Assembly (NCBI GenBank): GCA_031260185.1
Contig: JAIRKI010000063.1
Span: 1 to 32,520 of the forward strand
Length of the DNA stretch: 32,520 bases
Direction: 5' to 3'
DNA from: Synergistaceae bacterium
GTDB taxonomy: Bacteria > Synergistota > Synergistia > Synergistales > Synergistaceae
The position numbers were made by a program, and so were the translations under genes. Each line of letters opens with the position of its first letter. Position 1 is the stretch's first letter. Below, piece by piece: positions 6,967-14,623 of this stretch. A model generated the notes under the pieces. The model ran no database searches and was not told the origin of the DNA. It was given only the letters and a program-made list of their open reading frames with translations.

Positions 6967-9747
6967 TTATTCTTTGAACAGCATCGTTTGTTTGCCGCTT
7001 GCCTCGCGTGCGGCGAGTTCCGCCGCTTTCGACTGCACGTCCGGCCACGCGATGACGAGCGAGTTGTAGGCGTACGCCTCAGCCGCCCAGCCCTTGCGCT
7101 CCGCGATGGTGAACAGGCGGTACGCCAGAGCCTTGGCTTGTTCCGGCTTGGATGTAAAGATATCCGCCACAATTCGCGCCACGCCGGATACACCGTCTTT
7201 TTCGAGTGCACGGACGAGTTGTTGAGCGAGAAGCCATATTATTTCCGCGTCAATCTTTTCTGGAACCTCTTCTCGGGTGAGCAGACGGACGACGCCTTTT
7301 TGCGCGTACAGGACGCCGCGAGCCGACAATTTCTCCACCGATGTATTTTTTGCCCGCGCCAGAACATCAGCTTCGCCGAACTTCACGTCGCTGAAGGCGT
7401 ACTGCGTATATAGATCAACGCAGAAACGGCTGTCGCGGTCAAGTTCGCCGTCCTGCTCGGTAAAATAAAGGTCGAGTTCTTGATTGATGATTTGCAGCGC
7501 CGACCGCACGCTCATCGGTGTTCCGTCCGCTTCCAGCACTTTGGAAAAACGCGAGTATACGCCCATGCCGGGGCCGATTGCTGACTGCGCCAAATCCACC
7601 GGTGCGATGTTGCTCGCTTGCAATTTTTGCAAGGCGGGCTTGAGTTCACGTTTCAGCGCGTTGATAAAGTCGCGGCGGGTAGCTATCGGCGCGTCGGCGG
7701 GACGCTTGCGGCAGACGAGGACGATGGAGGAGGCGAGGGCGTTGGTGTTCTGGCCCACAGAACGATTCGCCATTTCGGTTCTCATCGGCCACGTACCGGT
7801 TATTGAAAATCCAGATTTGATGACAGCAGATAACATGGTCTCCCATCCAGTGGAAGCAGTTTGTACGTCGTCGCCATCATCCTGGGATTCGCTTTGTTTG
7901 AAAGCATAATAAATCGTGACTGGCATGTCCTCGCAGGCATAAGTGAAAACTTGATGAAACACTTTCAACATGCCACTCTCGAAAAAATCTCGTGCTTTTT
8001 CTGTGCTACCATCGAAGCGATACGGCGTCGCGACGAGTTCTTCTGTCTTTGGGACAAGCATCGTACCGAACAAATTCGGGTAAGTATCTTTAAGTGATTG
8101 ACGAAGCCAGATGTAAAAAAAGTCGGAGAGATCGGCATAACCGATGTTATCGTAGTAGGGGGGGTCTGTAGACACCATAATATTGTGAAATTCTTTACCG
8201 CTCTGAGCATCGGATTGTATGACGTTTCCGTTGATCATAGCTGGTAGAATGTTCACGCATTTTGCAACCCAATCAAGCATATTATCAAAGCATCCGGCCG
8301 AATTACTAAACGGGTTAGCTTCAGCATAATCCCAAACCATCGGAATTGCCTGCCGTCCGAAAGTATTCCGAATCAGTTCTTTTGAATTGTGCCATGAACA
8401 TATCGTCGAATGATAATCGGATAACCTGTCCACTACGAACGCTAAATACACTCCCACCGCCTGCCCGTAGGCAACCGCGCCATTACCGTCATCGGCCAAC
8501 GGCGTCGGGTCGTTGTTCATCCCCGTAGCGACGGCGTCCTCTTCGGCCATCTTCTGCATCTCGCGCACGAGGCCGCTGAACGTGGTGAGGGCCGTGAGCT
8601 GGCGAGATGTGAAGAGGTCGGAGAAATTTTTCAGCCCATAGTTGGGAGTTTTGAAATCACGAGGATTGTGAGGCAAAATAGCGTCTGGGTAGTTTTCCGG
8701 TTTCTTGACGTCAGCGGCTTTAATATGAGCCTCATCCGGCGATAAATAAATGCGCCCGTTGTTTCCTTCAGCGACGATAGCAATCAATCGGCTGCCCATG
8801 CGTCCCTGCCGCCCTTCTTCGCGGATATACTGGAAAGCGACGGGAGTCCCGCAGCAAATACATCTTGTCCCTTTACGATTCACAGTTCCCTCCGGTGCGT
8901 TACGTCCCTGCTTCACAATATAAGAAATTCGCCCATTTTCGATGACAGGTTCCACATAGGCCTCTTTGTCTTTTTTCTTGGAAAGCTCAAAGGAATGCGC
9001 CAGCGGCATCTCACACCCGCACGCCGGGTTCGGGCACTTCACTGTCCGCGCCCAAATCCACGCGATGACTGTATGTTCCTTCCCGTGTTCGTCCTTCACT
9101 TTCGGGTACAGATGCCCGATCTTCTCGAAGGCTTTCTTCTTCATCCACTGGCCATAATAACGCACATCCTCCGCAAGCCCGCTCGCCCCTGTCCATGTTG
9201 CGACAAGGCGGTTTGAATCCGGGTTCACAGGAGGCTGTCCCGCAAATTTCGGCGGTATCTCTATCATCGCTTTGTTTATCATCACGGCGACGGGGTTTAA
9301 GTCGCTGGCGTGGGCTTCAAGTCCGAGCCGCTGCGCTTCGAGCGGAATCGAGCCGCCACCGGCGAAGGGATCAAGCAGAGCGGGCGGGTTGCCGTCAGTG
9401 GATTTCATGATCTCGGCTTTTGCCTCGTCGAGGACTTCTTTGTTGTTGGAGTTCTCCCACTTCACAAGCCGTTCGAGTATGCCGAACAGACGCTTCCGTT
9501 CCTTGGTCTGCGCTTCTTCGGTCGGGAATTCGTCGGGGTGCGACGATGGGTCGTCCACCAAAGATGACCAGATGACGGCTCGCGCCGCCGCGAGCGGACG
9601 CCGCGCCCACCACAGGTGCAACGTGGACGGGTGCCCGTGGCGTATCGACTTTTCACGGGCGGACTCGGCGTTGATTGCTTTCAAAGGAAGGGCGACTTCA
9701 ATGAGTTTTTTCTTCTGTCCCATGGCCGTATCATGTATATTGTTCAT
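6967..9747 (-). CDS. DUF1156 (COG1743-type) Zn-ribbon DNA methyltransferase
   Basis: About 926 residues from ATG 9747; 9777 and 9723 are alternative starts. I prefer 9747 because it overlaps the HepT end and leaves the family's usual 'KKKLIEVALPL' start near the terminus. The N-terminal motif ESAREKSIRHGHPSTLHLWW is diagnostic of DUF1156. SAM-binding motif I is LLDPFAGGGSIPLEA, and motif IV is STDPPYYDNIGY, the amino-methyltransferase DPPY type. Two Cys pairs (CPNPACGC and CICCG) form the predicted Zn ribbon between them. It probably marks host DNA in a helicase/DUF499 defence system. No separate specificity subunit is visible, so target choice must be internal or supplied by partners. Methylated base and site are unknown. 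Confidence 0.88.
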   Translation of the reverse strand: MNNIHDTAMGQKKKLIEVALPLKAINAESAREKSIRHGHPSTLHLWWARRPLAAARAVIWSSLVDDPSSHPDEFPTEEAQTKERKRLFGILERLVKWENSNNKEVLDEAKAEIMKSTDGNPPALLDPFAGGGSIPLEAQRLGLEAHASDLNPVAVMINKAMIEIPPKFAGQPPVNPDSNRLVATWTGASGLAEDVRYYGQWMKKKAFEKIGHLYPKVKDEHGKEHTVIAWIWARTVKCPNPACGCEMPLAHSFELSKKKDKEAYVEPVIENGRISYIVKQGRNAPEGTVNRKGTRCICCGTPVAFQYIREEGRQGRMGSRLIAIVAEGNNGRIYLSPDEAHIKAADVKKPENYPDAILPHNPRDFKTPNYGLKNFSDLFTSRQLTALTTFSGLVREMQKMAEEDAVATGMNNDPTPLADDGNGAVAYGQAVGVYLAFVVDRLSDYHSTICSWHNSKELIRNTFGRQAIPMVWDYAEANPFSNSAGCFDNMLDWVAKCVNILPAMINGNVIQSDAQSGKEFHNIMVSTDPPYYDNIGYADLSDFFYIWLRQSLKDTYPNLFGTMLVPKTEELVATPYRFDGSTEKARDFFESGMLKVFHQVFTYACEDMPVTIYYAFKQSESQDDGDDVQTASTGWETMLSAVIKSGFSITGTWPMRTEMANRSVGQNTNALASSIVLVCRKRPADAPIATRRDFINALKRELKPALQKLQASNIAPVDLAQSAIGPGMGVYSRFSKVLEADGTPMSVRSALQIINQELDLYFTEQDGELDRDSRFCVDLYTQYAFSDVKFGEADVLARAKNTSVEKLSARGVLYAQKGVVRLLTREEVPEKIDAEIIWLLAQQLVRALEKDGVSGVARIVADIFTSKPEQAKALAYRLFTIAERKGWAAEAYAYNSLVIAWPDVQSKAAELAAREASGKQTMLFKE

Positions 9748-10156
9748 CAGCTTCCCTGATTGCTTCCAGAATTTCATTATAATTAGCCTCGCGCTCCGCG
9801 TTGCCGTATAGCTCTACGCCAATATCGCGCTCGATAGCGTCAATCTCCGCCGCCAAGTTAAGTACGTCAATCGTTGCGGAATGCCAAATATCTGTAAAAT
9901 CTACAGATTCATAGTCGTGAGTGATGACATTCCTGGTTTTGCGGATTGCCGCCCAAGGGACGTTTTTGTACCGCGCTTTCACGCCGTCTGACAAAGCGCG
10001 GCAAAGCTCGCCGATATTGGCCGGCGTCTGCGTCACGGCTCGCTTCTTTTCTTCGTTTTGCATGAAACCATCATATTCAACGCCGTCAATGAACTTGTTG
10101 ACAAGCCGCGCTTCTTCCCTCATCTTGGCCAATATGCGTCTATCCCTCAGTTCCAT
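9731..10156 (-). CDS. HepT-like HEPN ribonuclease (MntA-HepT toxin)
   Basis: 141 residues, predominantly helical, with the DUF86/HepT signature RNVITHDY near residue 72, which is the Rx4HxY motif of HEPN RNases. In characterised MntA-HepT systems this toxin cleaves RNA and is silenced when the MntA nucleotidyltransferase adds AMP to the tyrosine of this motif. That tyrosine is present here. The start (ATG 10156) overlaps the end of the MntA-like gene by 17 bases, and the end overlaps the methyltransferase start. The odd point is that the neighbouring antitoxin gene is frameshifted while the toxin motif is intact, so this HepT may be tolerated only if it is weak or if the frameshift is suppressed. 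The C-terminal 30 residues are acidic and not diagnostic. Confidence 0.8.
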   Translation of the reverse strand: MELRDRRILAKMREEARLVNKFIDGVEYDGFMQNEEKKRAVTQTPANIGELCRALSDGVKARYKNVPWAAIRKTRNVITHDYESVDFTDIWHSATIDVLNLAAEIDAIERDIGVELYGNAEREANYNEILEAIREADEQYT

Positions 10157-10431
10157 AGCATTTCACCACTTTTTCTATGCGCAGATGCGTTTCTTTCGGC
10201 AAGGGCAGCTTGAGTACGTCCACTTTCATATGCAAGGTTTCCTCTAAATCCGCCGTCAGACCCGCCGTAGTGAACAAAGAAATTGAAGTCGCATCGAAGT
10301 CACAGCAAATCCAAATCGCTTTTATCATTTTGAGTTCCTCTGGCGTAGGAACCAAAATAATAGGCGTTTTGGACTTTGTATTTCGTGGCCGCTTCTTTTA
10401 CGGCGTTGCATATATCCTCGTGCGTAAGCAT
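10140..10431 (-). pseudogene. MntA-like nucleotidyltransferase antitoxin, frameshifted after the active site
   Basis: The ORF track shows only the C-terminal half. From ATG 10431 (AAGGAG ten bases upstream) the minus strand reads 43 codons that end GSYARGTQNDKSDLDLL, a perfect GSx10DxD nucleotidyltransferase motif, then TGA at 10302-10300. The +1 frame continues without pause: DFDATSISLFTTAGLTADLE, matching the usual MntA ending (ISLF..LxxDLEExLxxKVDV) to stop 10140. The joined protein would have 96 residues, the normal MntA length. The break sits at CTG TGA C. Skipping one T restores the family sequence, so it is an insertion, an error, or possibly a +1 recoding site resembling the prfB type. 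The following hepT gene overlaps its end. Confidence 0.75.
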
Positions 10432-10435
10432 AACG

Positions 10436-10582
10436 CTATGTCTCCTTTATGTCCCGTCTTAACGTCACTTCCGCGCCGCCAGTCATCTCCGCGATGCCGT
10501 AATTCACGCTCGTCGCCGCGAGGTCGGGCCGCTCGTGGAACGGGCGCTTCAAGTATACTGTTTTCGCGTCCGCGCGGTTCAT
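10436..10582 (-). pseudogene. Remnant of a second DUF3883-helicase C-terminus (48 codons)
   Basis: Not in the ORF track. It starts with ATG 10582 two bases after the AlbA_2 gene stop and ends TAG 10436, five bases before mntA. It reads AKTVYLKRPFHERPDLAATS and then VNYGIAEMTGGAEV. The intact helicase at 14624-18151 ends TKTVYLKRPFRERPDFAVTS VNYNIEDLAHDAEV, so this is a diverged homologue of that tail, not a recent copy. It has no catalytic content. It most likely marks the end of a former helicase gene that directly preceded mntA-hepT. Confidence 0.75.
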
Positions 10583-10584
10583 TA

Positions 10585-11841
10585 TTATTTTTCTTCCCGT
10601 TCGGGATTTGCCGCGTAGATTGTCAACATCAGTTCCGCATCGTCGATCAAACGATATTCCGGCCGGAGCCCCGATAATTTTTTGCTTTCAACCAAGATAA
10701 TCGGAACGCCCTCGCCGCGTTTGTCCATTATGAATTCACGATTACCCGTATAACTTTCGATATTCAACGGGCATCGCGCAAGCAAGCTCGTGAGCAGTTC
10801 ATTGCGGGCAGATTGGCGCAAGGGCAGGCTGTCGAGCGTCATGGTGTTTGTGATTGTTCCCGGCGAGAAAATTTCCAAACGGTCGGCAAACAGATGTACA
10901 CGGATTTTAGAGCTTTGGATGGAATAATCGCGGTGCGCCGCGGCATTCACCAATGCCTCAAAAACAGCGTTCATGGAAAATTGGGGAATTTCTCTGCGAG
11001 CGGGGTTTTTTACCGCGTAAACCCTCATATTCTTTTTCACGAACCGATACGCGGCGGCGATTTGCGCGTCCAGGGGACCGACAATATCCCTGGCGTCCAA
11101 TTGATAGGCCGCGTTGCGCTCAGTTCCGCGATACGCGACAGCCTGGATAAAGGCGTTCGCCAAATATTCACGCGGTTTTTCAGAAGCCATCAGGATTCCG
11201 CTTACAGTGGGAAAAACTTCGCCATCCTCATTTTGTGAGAGTAGTTTCATTTTACATAAAAATTCTTCGTCGCCGGATGGAGAAAGCGGCGTCCTGAACT
11301 TTTCCCAAAGGTTCCTGTCGAGCGTGTTTTTCGATACGGAAGGCACGACCTGCTCGTCAAAACGGATCAAACGCGATTGGCTGCGTTGTTGAAAAAGCCT
11401 CGCCAGCACGTCAGGTTCCATTTCCCGCTTGGAACTGCCTGTGCGATTGAAATAACCATGCGGGCTCTTATGAACGAAAATGCTTCGTGGTATGTCGACG
11501 CGCACGATACACCGTTCTTCGCCGCCGCCATTTATAAGCGGAATTTTACGGATGCGGCAAAAGAGCGGCGGATTGATCGAGTCGTTGCAAATCTCGCGCA
11601 CCCATGTTTCAACCGCCTCCAATTTATCGACGGGAATACCGGCAATCGTCTTGGATTTGTCGTCGACGCCGAACACAAAGACGCCGGCGGCGGAATTCGC
11701 CATCGCGGCAAATTCGTCGGCGATGTCGTCGCGGCGCGGTTCCGCCACTCGATTTCCTTTGTATCTCAAGTCTTTTAACTCAAGGGAAGAATCTTCCCCC
11801 AAACGAATTTGCCGCAGAAGTTCGTCGGTTGTGTCAAACAT
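10585..11841 (-). CDS. AlbA_2/Schlafen-like ATP-binding protein with C-terminal GHKL ATPase domain
   Basis: The track start (11913) lies inside the previous gene. ATG 11841 (MFDTTDELLRQI) is two bases after the TrlF stop and has GGAGG seven bases upstream, giving 418 residues. The N-terminal 150 residues are an AlbA_2 (Schlafen-like) domain: SLELKDLRYKGN, then FAAMANSAAGVFVFGVDD, then GYFNRTGSSKREM. The C-terminal half (NAVFEALVNAAAHRDYSI ... DRLEIFSPG) is the HATPase_c_4 domain of COG2865-type proteins, often annotated as 'ATP-binding protein' or transcriptional regulator. AlbA_2 domains are common in defence genes, where they act on nucleic acid. Here the gene travels with TrlF between two helicase tails, so a defence or regulatory role in the operon is likely. 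The specific activity is unknown. Confidence 0.82.
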   Translation of the reverse strand: MFDTTDELLRQIRLGEDSSLELKDLRYKGNRVAEPRRDDIADEFAAMANSAAGVFVFGVDDKSKTIAGIPVDKLEAVETWVREICNDSINPPLFCRIRKIPLINGGGEERCIVRVDIPRSIFVHKSPHGYFNRTGSSKREMEPDVLARLFQQRSQSRLIRFDEQVVPSVSKNTLDRNLWEKFRTPLSPSGDEEFLCKMKLLSQNEDGEVFPTVSGILMASEKPREYLANAFIQAVAYRGTERNAAYQLDARDIVGPLDAQIAAAYRFVKKNMRVYAVKNPARREIPQFSMNAVFEALVNAAAHRDYSIQSSKIRVHLFADRLEIFSPGTITNTMTLDSLPLRQSARNELLTSLLARCPLNIESYTGNREFIMDKRGEGVPIILVESKKLSGLRPEYRLIDDAELMLTIYAANPEREEK

Positions 11842-11843
11842 GC

Positions 11844-14621
11844 TCAGGCCTCCAGGGTTATGCGCTTGTAACGATTGTCGAACGCCTCGCGTCCGCCTTC
11901 CATAATTGTACAAATGGATTCGCGGATGGGGATTTCCTCCAGACCGCCCTGACAGTCAAGTTGAATTTGGCCGCCGGCGAATTTCAGAATATGCACGAGT
12001 TCCGAGTCGCCATTGACGACTATATTCGGGTTATGCGTCGCGATAATCAACTGGCGGCGGTTTTTATTTTCGTGGATCTGTTTCACTATTAAATCGTAAA
12101 TCAAAGCGTTGTCCAAATCATCTTCCGGCTGGTCGATGACGAGCGGCTCTTTGCCATAGCTCAACAAAAACGCCAGAATGGCTGCCGCTTTTTGACCGGC
12201 GGAACCTTTTTCCAGATCGTTGAAACGAGAATTGCTCGCTGCCGGGGAATATTTGACGCGCAGGAGGTCTTCGGGAAACCAAATTTCAAAACGATCCAAC
12301 AATTGAGGTTTTTCATTCAAAAGCCTGTTGAGCCTTGCATCGAATCGGGTATCAGCGGCATTGGAGATGCCATTGGCGATATTCAGCGTTTGGGTTTTTA
12401 CCTTCGCAAGCAAATCCGGAATATCCCGTACGTTTGTCTCGGGCCGCTCCCATTGAATGAGAGAGAAAAGAATACCGCGTTCGTTTTCCGGTTCGTACAC
12501 AGATCTGACGAATCTGCCTTCTTCGAGTCCGAGCAAATCGCGGTAGTCACTTTCGAGCGTGCTGATATCGCCAAACGGGACAAATTCCATTCGCACATAC
12601 GAATTACCGCCAATGACGGAATTGACGAATCTGGCGCGCCTATCCAACAGTTCCTCGCGCATGGTTTTAAATTGTGCGCCGAGAGCGGCGATTTGCGCTT
12701 GAGTGGTTTCCAGGTCTTTCCTGACGGAAGTCAATTCACGCAATTGCTGTTGCAACTGATTGCGCAGGCTTACCCATTCGCTGTAAGTGGCGAGATTCAG
12801 TTGGCTTTGTTTTTCAGCGTATTCTTCGACAAGAGCTTTGTATGCCGCGACGCTCCGCCGATATGCCATCGCGAATTTGCTGTCGTTGTTCGCGTCTTCC
12901 CATCGCTGACCAATGGACATTACATCCAGGGATAATTTTCGCAACTGTTCGGCGACGGTTCGCAGTTCACGGGTGGATTGTTCGTAAATCGATTGTATTT
13001 CGCCGCGAGCATCGTCCTCGTCGTCAAAAATATGCGAGGGAAAATCGGGAAGCGACAAGGCGGGAACGACATCGGAAATCTGCCGCGAAATCGCGTTGAA
13101 ATCTTCTTTGCGCGGCAGACCATTCCATTGCTGTATCCGCTTTTGATAATTTTTCAAAATTTCGCCGTGCCCTTTTTCCTCGTATTGTTTCAGGTCACGT
13201 TCGACATCGGCGAGCTTGACGCGGAACCGCGGTTCGTCGGCAAGGCGGCGCGACAAATCGCGTTCACGCTCTTTCAACTGGAAAAACCGGCTTGCGGTAC
13301 TGTCCCAACGAGTTTGCCATTCGGCCCGATCGACATCCGGAGCGAGATCTATGATGTCAAGCAACCCGCGTGGGTTGGAGGCGAGTTCTTCAATCTGTTT
13401 CTGGCTGTAAATGCTGAGAGGAAAACGTTCCTGAATGTTTCCCGCTTCAACCGGAACCCAAGTGTCATGCTGTTTTTCATCGAGCGCGGGACCGTTCCCA
13501 TCTTTACGCCAGCGCAATCGATACGTCGCGCCGCGTCGTTGAAGCTCCAACAGAATTTCTGTGTTATCCAGCATCACGCCTTTGTCGCCGGACAGCCGGA
13601 CAAAGTGTTCAATTTTCTCCCCGGTGCGCGAACTATCCGGCAATGATTGCTCTCGCCGCGCCGCGAGGCGGATGGATTCAACCAGCGTAGATTTGCCCGC
13701 GCCGCGCCCGCCAATCAGAGAGTTGAAATGCGGGTGCAAAACGGTCACGAATGGCTGACCGGGAATGCGCCCGCACACGCTCATGTTTTCGATGGCGAGT
13801 CGGGTCAAATAAATATCGGGATCGTGATTCGGGTTTTCAGCTTGGTTTTTCACACAAAATACGCGGTCGGACATGGCAAGACGCAAACCCGTAATTGAAG
13901 GCCCGCTCATTTTGATCCAACTTGTATGTTTACCGATGTCTTTTGGCGTATGAGCGTCTGAACCCGCGATTTTGGCGAGGCGATCTATCTCGGGTTTCAA
14001 GTCGTTCCCGGCGGTATCGAACTTGTCGATATCGCGGAATTCTGCCGCAAACACCGTATCAAGGCTTCTTTTAAGTTCGGGAGTCAATGAATTTTTCCCA
14101 TCGAGCAATCCCTTTGCGCCGTCAATGTGAGCGGGAATAGCTATACCGCCGGAGCCTTTGATCACTTGAACGACATCGAGAAAACTTTTGCTCGTTGCCG
14201 TGTTGTTCCCGTCGCCGAAGCCGTTCTCGATACCGCAGGCTCCGAGGACGGCTGTTATTACTTGGCTGTCGCAATCGACATCAAAAACCGCAAGCAGATG
14301 TACGCGACTCGCGCTGTCGCCCACGGTAATTTCGACGCCGGGGAAAATATGCAACTCTCTATACCATTCAGGTTGTGGGTTTTGCGTACTGAGTTCAGCG
14401 TTTCTCGCCTTCAATCGGTCAATCCATTCACCGGAATTATGATCTGTCACGACTACGCAATCGATCCCGGCCGACATCGCCGCCTTCAGCCAATCATCTT
14501 CGGTCGCGCCCATTTCTTTATAATCGCTCGACGCGGGCGTGTGCGTGTGAAAATCACACTTCCACCACCTGCTTCCCGGAACGCCGAATATTTGATGAGA
14601 TGTTTTTGTGTTTAACGGCAT
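11844..14621 (-). CDS. TrlF-family PHP-domain/SMC-like ATPase
   Basis: 925 residues. The N-terminal PHP phosphoesterase domain shows DFHTHTPASSD (about 23-33), VVVTDHNSGEW, GVEITV and AGSDAHTPKDIGKH, i.e. the metal-binding His/Asp set. An ABC/SMC-type ATPase follows, with Walker A LIGGRGAGKSTLVES near 308, a long coiled-coil-rich middle (about 430-700), signature-like GSAGQKAAAILAF, Walker B LVIDQPEDDLDNALI and switch IIATHNPN near the end. This order is that of TrlF-family AAA-like ATPases, large proteins seen beside restriction and defence genes. A nucleic-acid-cleaving PHP centre controlled by the ATPase is the likely mechanism, by analogy with Rad50/SMC-type nuclease complexes; this is inference. 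It starts two bases after the helicase stop, so it is co-translated. Confidence 0.85.
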   Translation of the reverse strand: MPLNTKTSHQIFGVPGSRWWKCDFHTHTPASSDYKEMGATEDDWLKAAMSAGIDCVVVTDHNSGEWIDRLKARNAELSTQNPQPEWYRELHIFPGVEITVGDSASRVHLLAVFDVDCDSQVITAVLGACGIENGFGDGNNTATSKSFLDVVQVIKGSGGIAIPAHIDGAKGLLDGKNSLTPELKRSLDTVFAAEFRDIDKFDTAGNDLKPEIDRLAKIAGSDAHTPKDIGKHTSWIKMSGPSITGLRLAMSDRVFCVKNQAENPNHDPDIYLTRLAIENMSVCGRIPGQPFVTVLHPHFNSLIGGRGAGKSTLVESIRLAARREQSLPDSSRTGEKIEHFVRLSGDKGVMLDNTEILLELQRRGATYRLRWRKDGNGPALDEKQHDTWVPVEAGNIQERFPLSIYSQKQIEELASNPRGLLDIIDLAPDVDRAEWQTRWDSTASRFFQLKERERDLSRRLADEPRFRVKLADVERDLKQYEEKGHGEILKNYQKRIQQWNGLPRKEDFNAISRQISDVVPALSLPDFPSHIFDDEDDARGEIQSIYEQSTRELRTVAEQLRKLSLDVMSIGQRWEDANNDSKFAMAYRRSVAAYKALVEEYAEKQSQLNLATYSEWVSLRNQLQQQLRELTSVRKDLETTQAQIAALGAQFKTMREELLDRRARFVNSVIGGNSYVRMEFVPFGDISTLESDYRDLLGLEEGRFVRSVYEPENERGILFSLIQWERPETNVRDIPDLLAKVKTQTLNIANGISNAADTRFDARLNRLLNEKPQLLDRFEIWFPEDLLRVKYSPAASNSRFNDLEKGSAGQKAAAILAFLLSYGKEPLVIDQPEDDLDNALIYDLIVKQIHENKNRRQLIIATHNPNIVVNGDSELVHILKFAGGQIQLDCQGGLEEIPIRESICTIMEGGREAFDNRYKRITLEA

Positions 14622-14623
14622 CC

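Noticed and set aside
10436-10582. The 48-codon ORF as an independent small gene
   Set aside because: Its sequence is explained by homology to the helicase C-terminus, so a remnant is the better reading.
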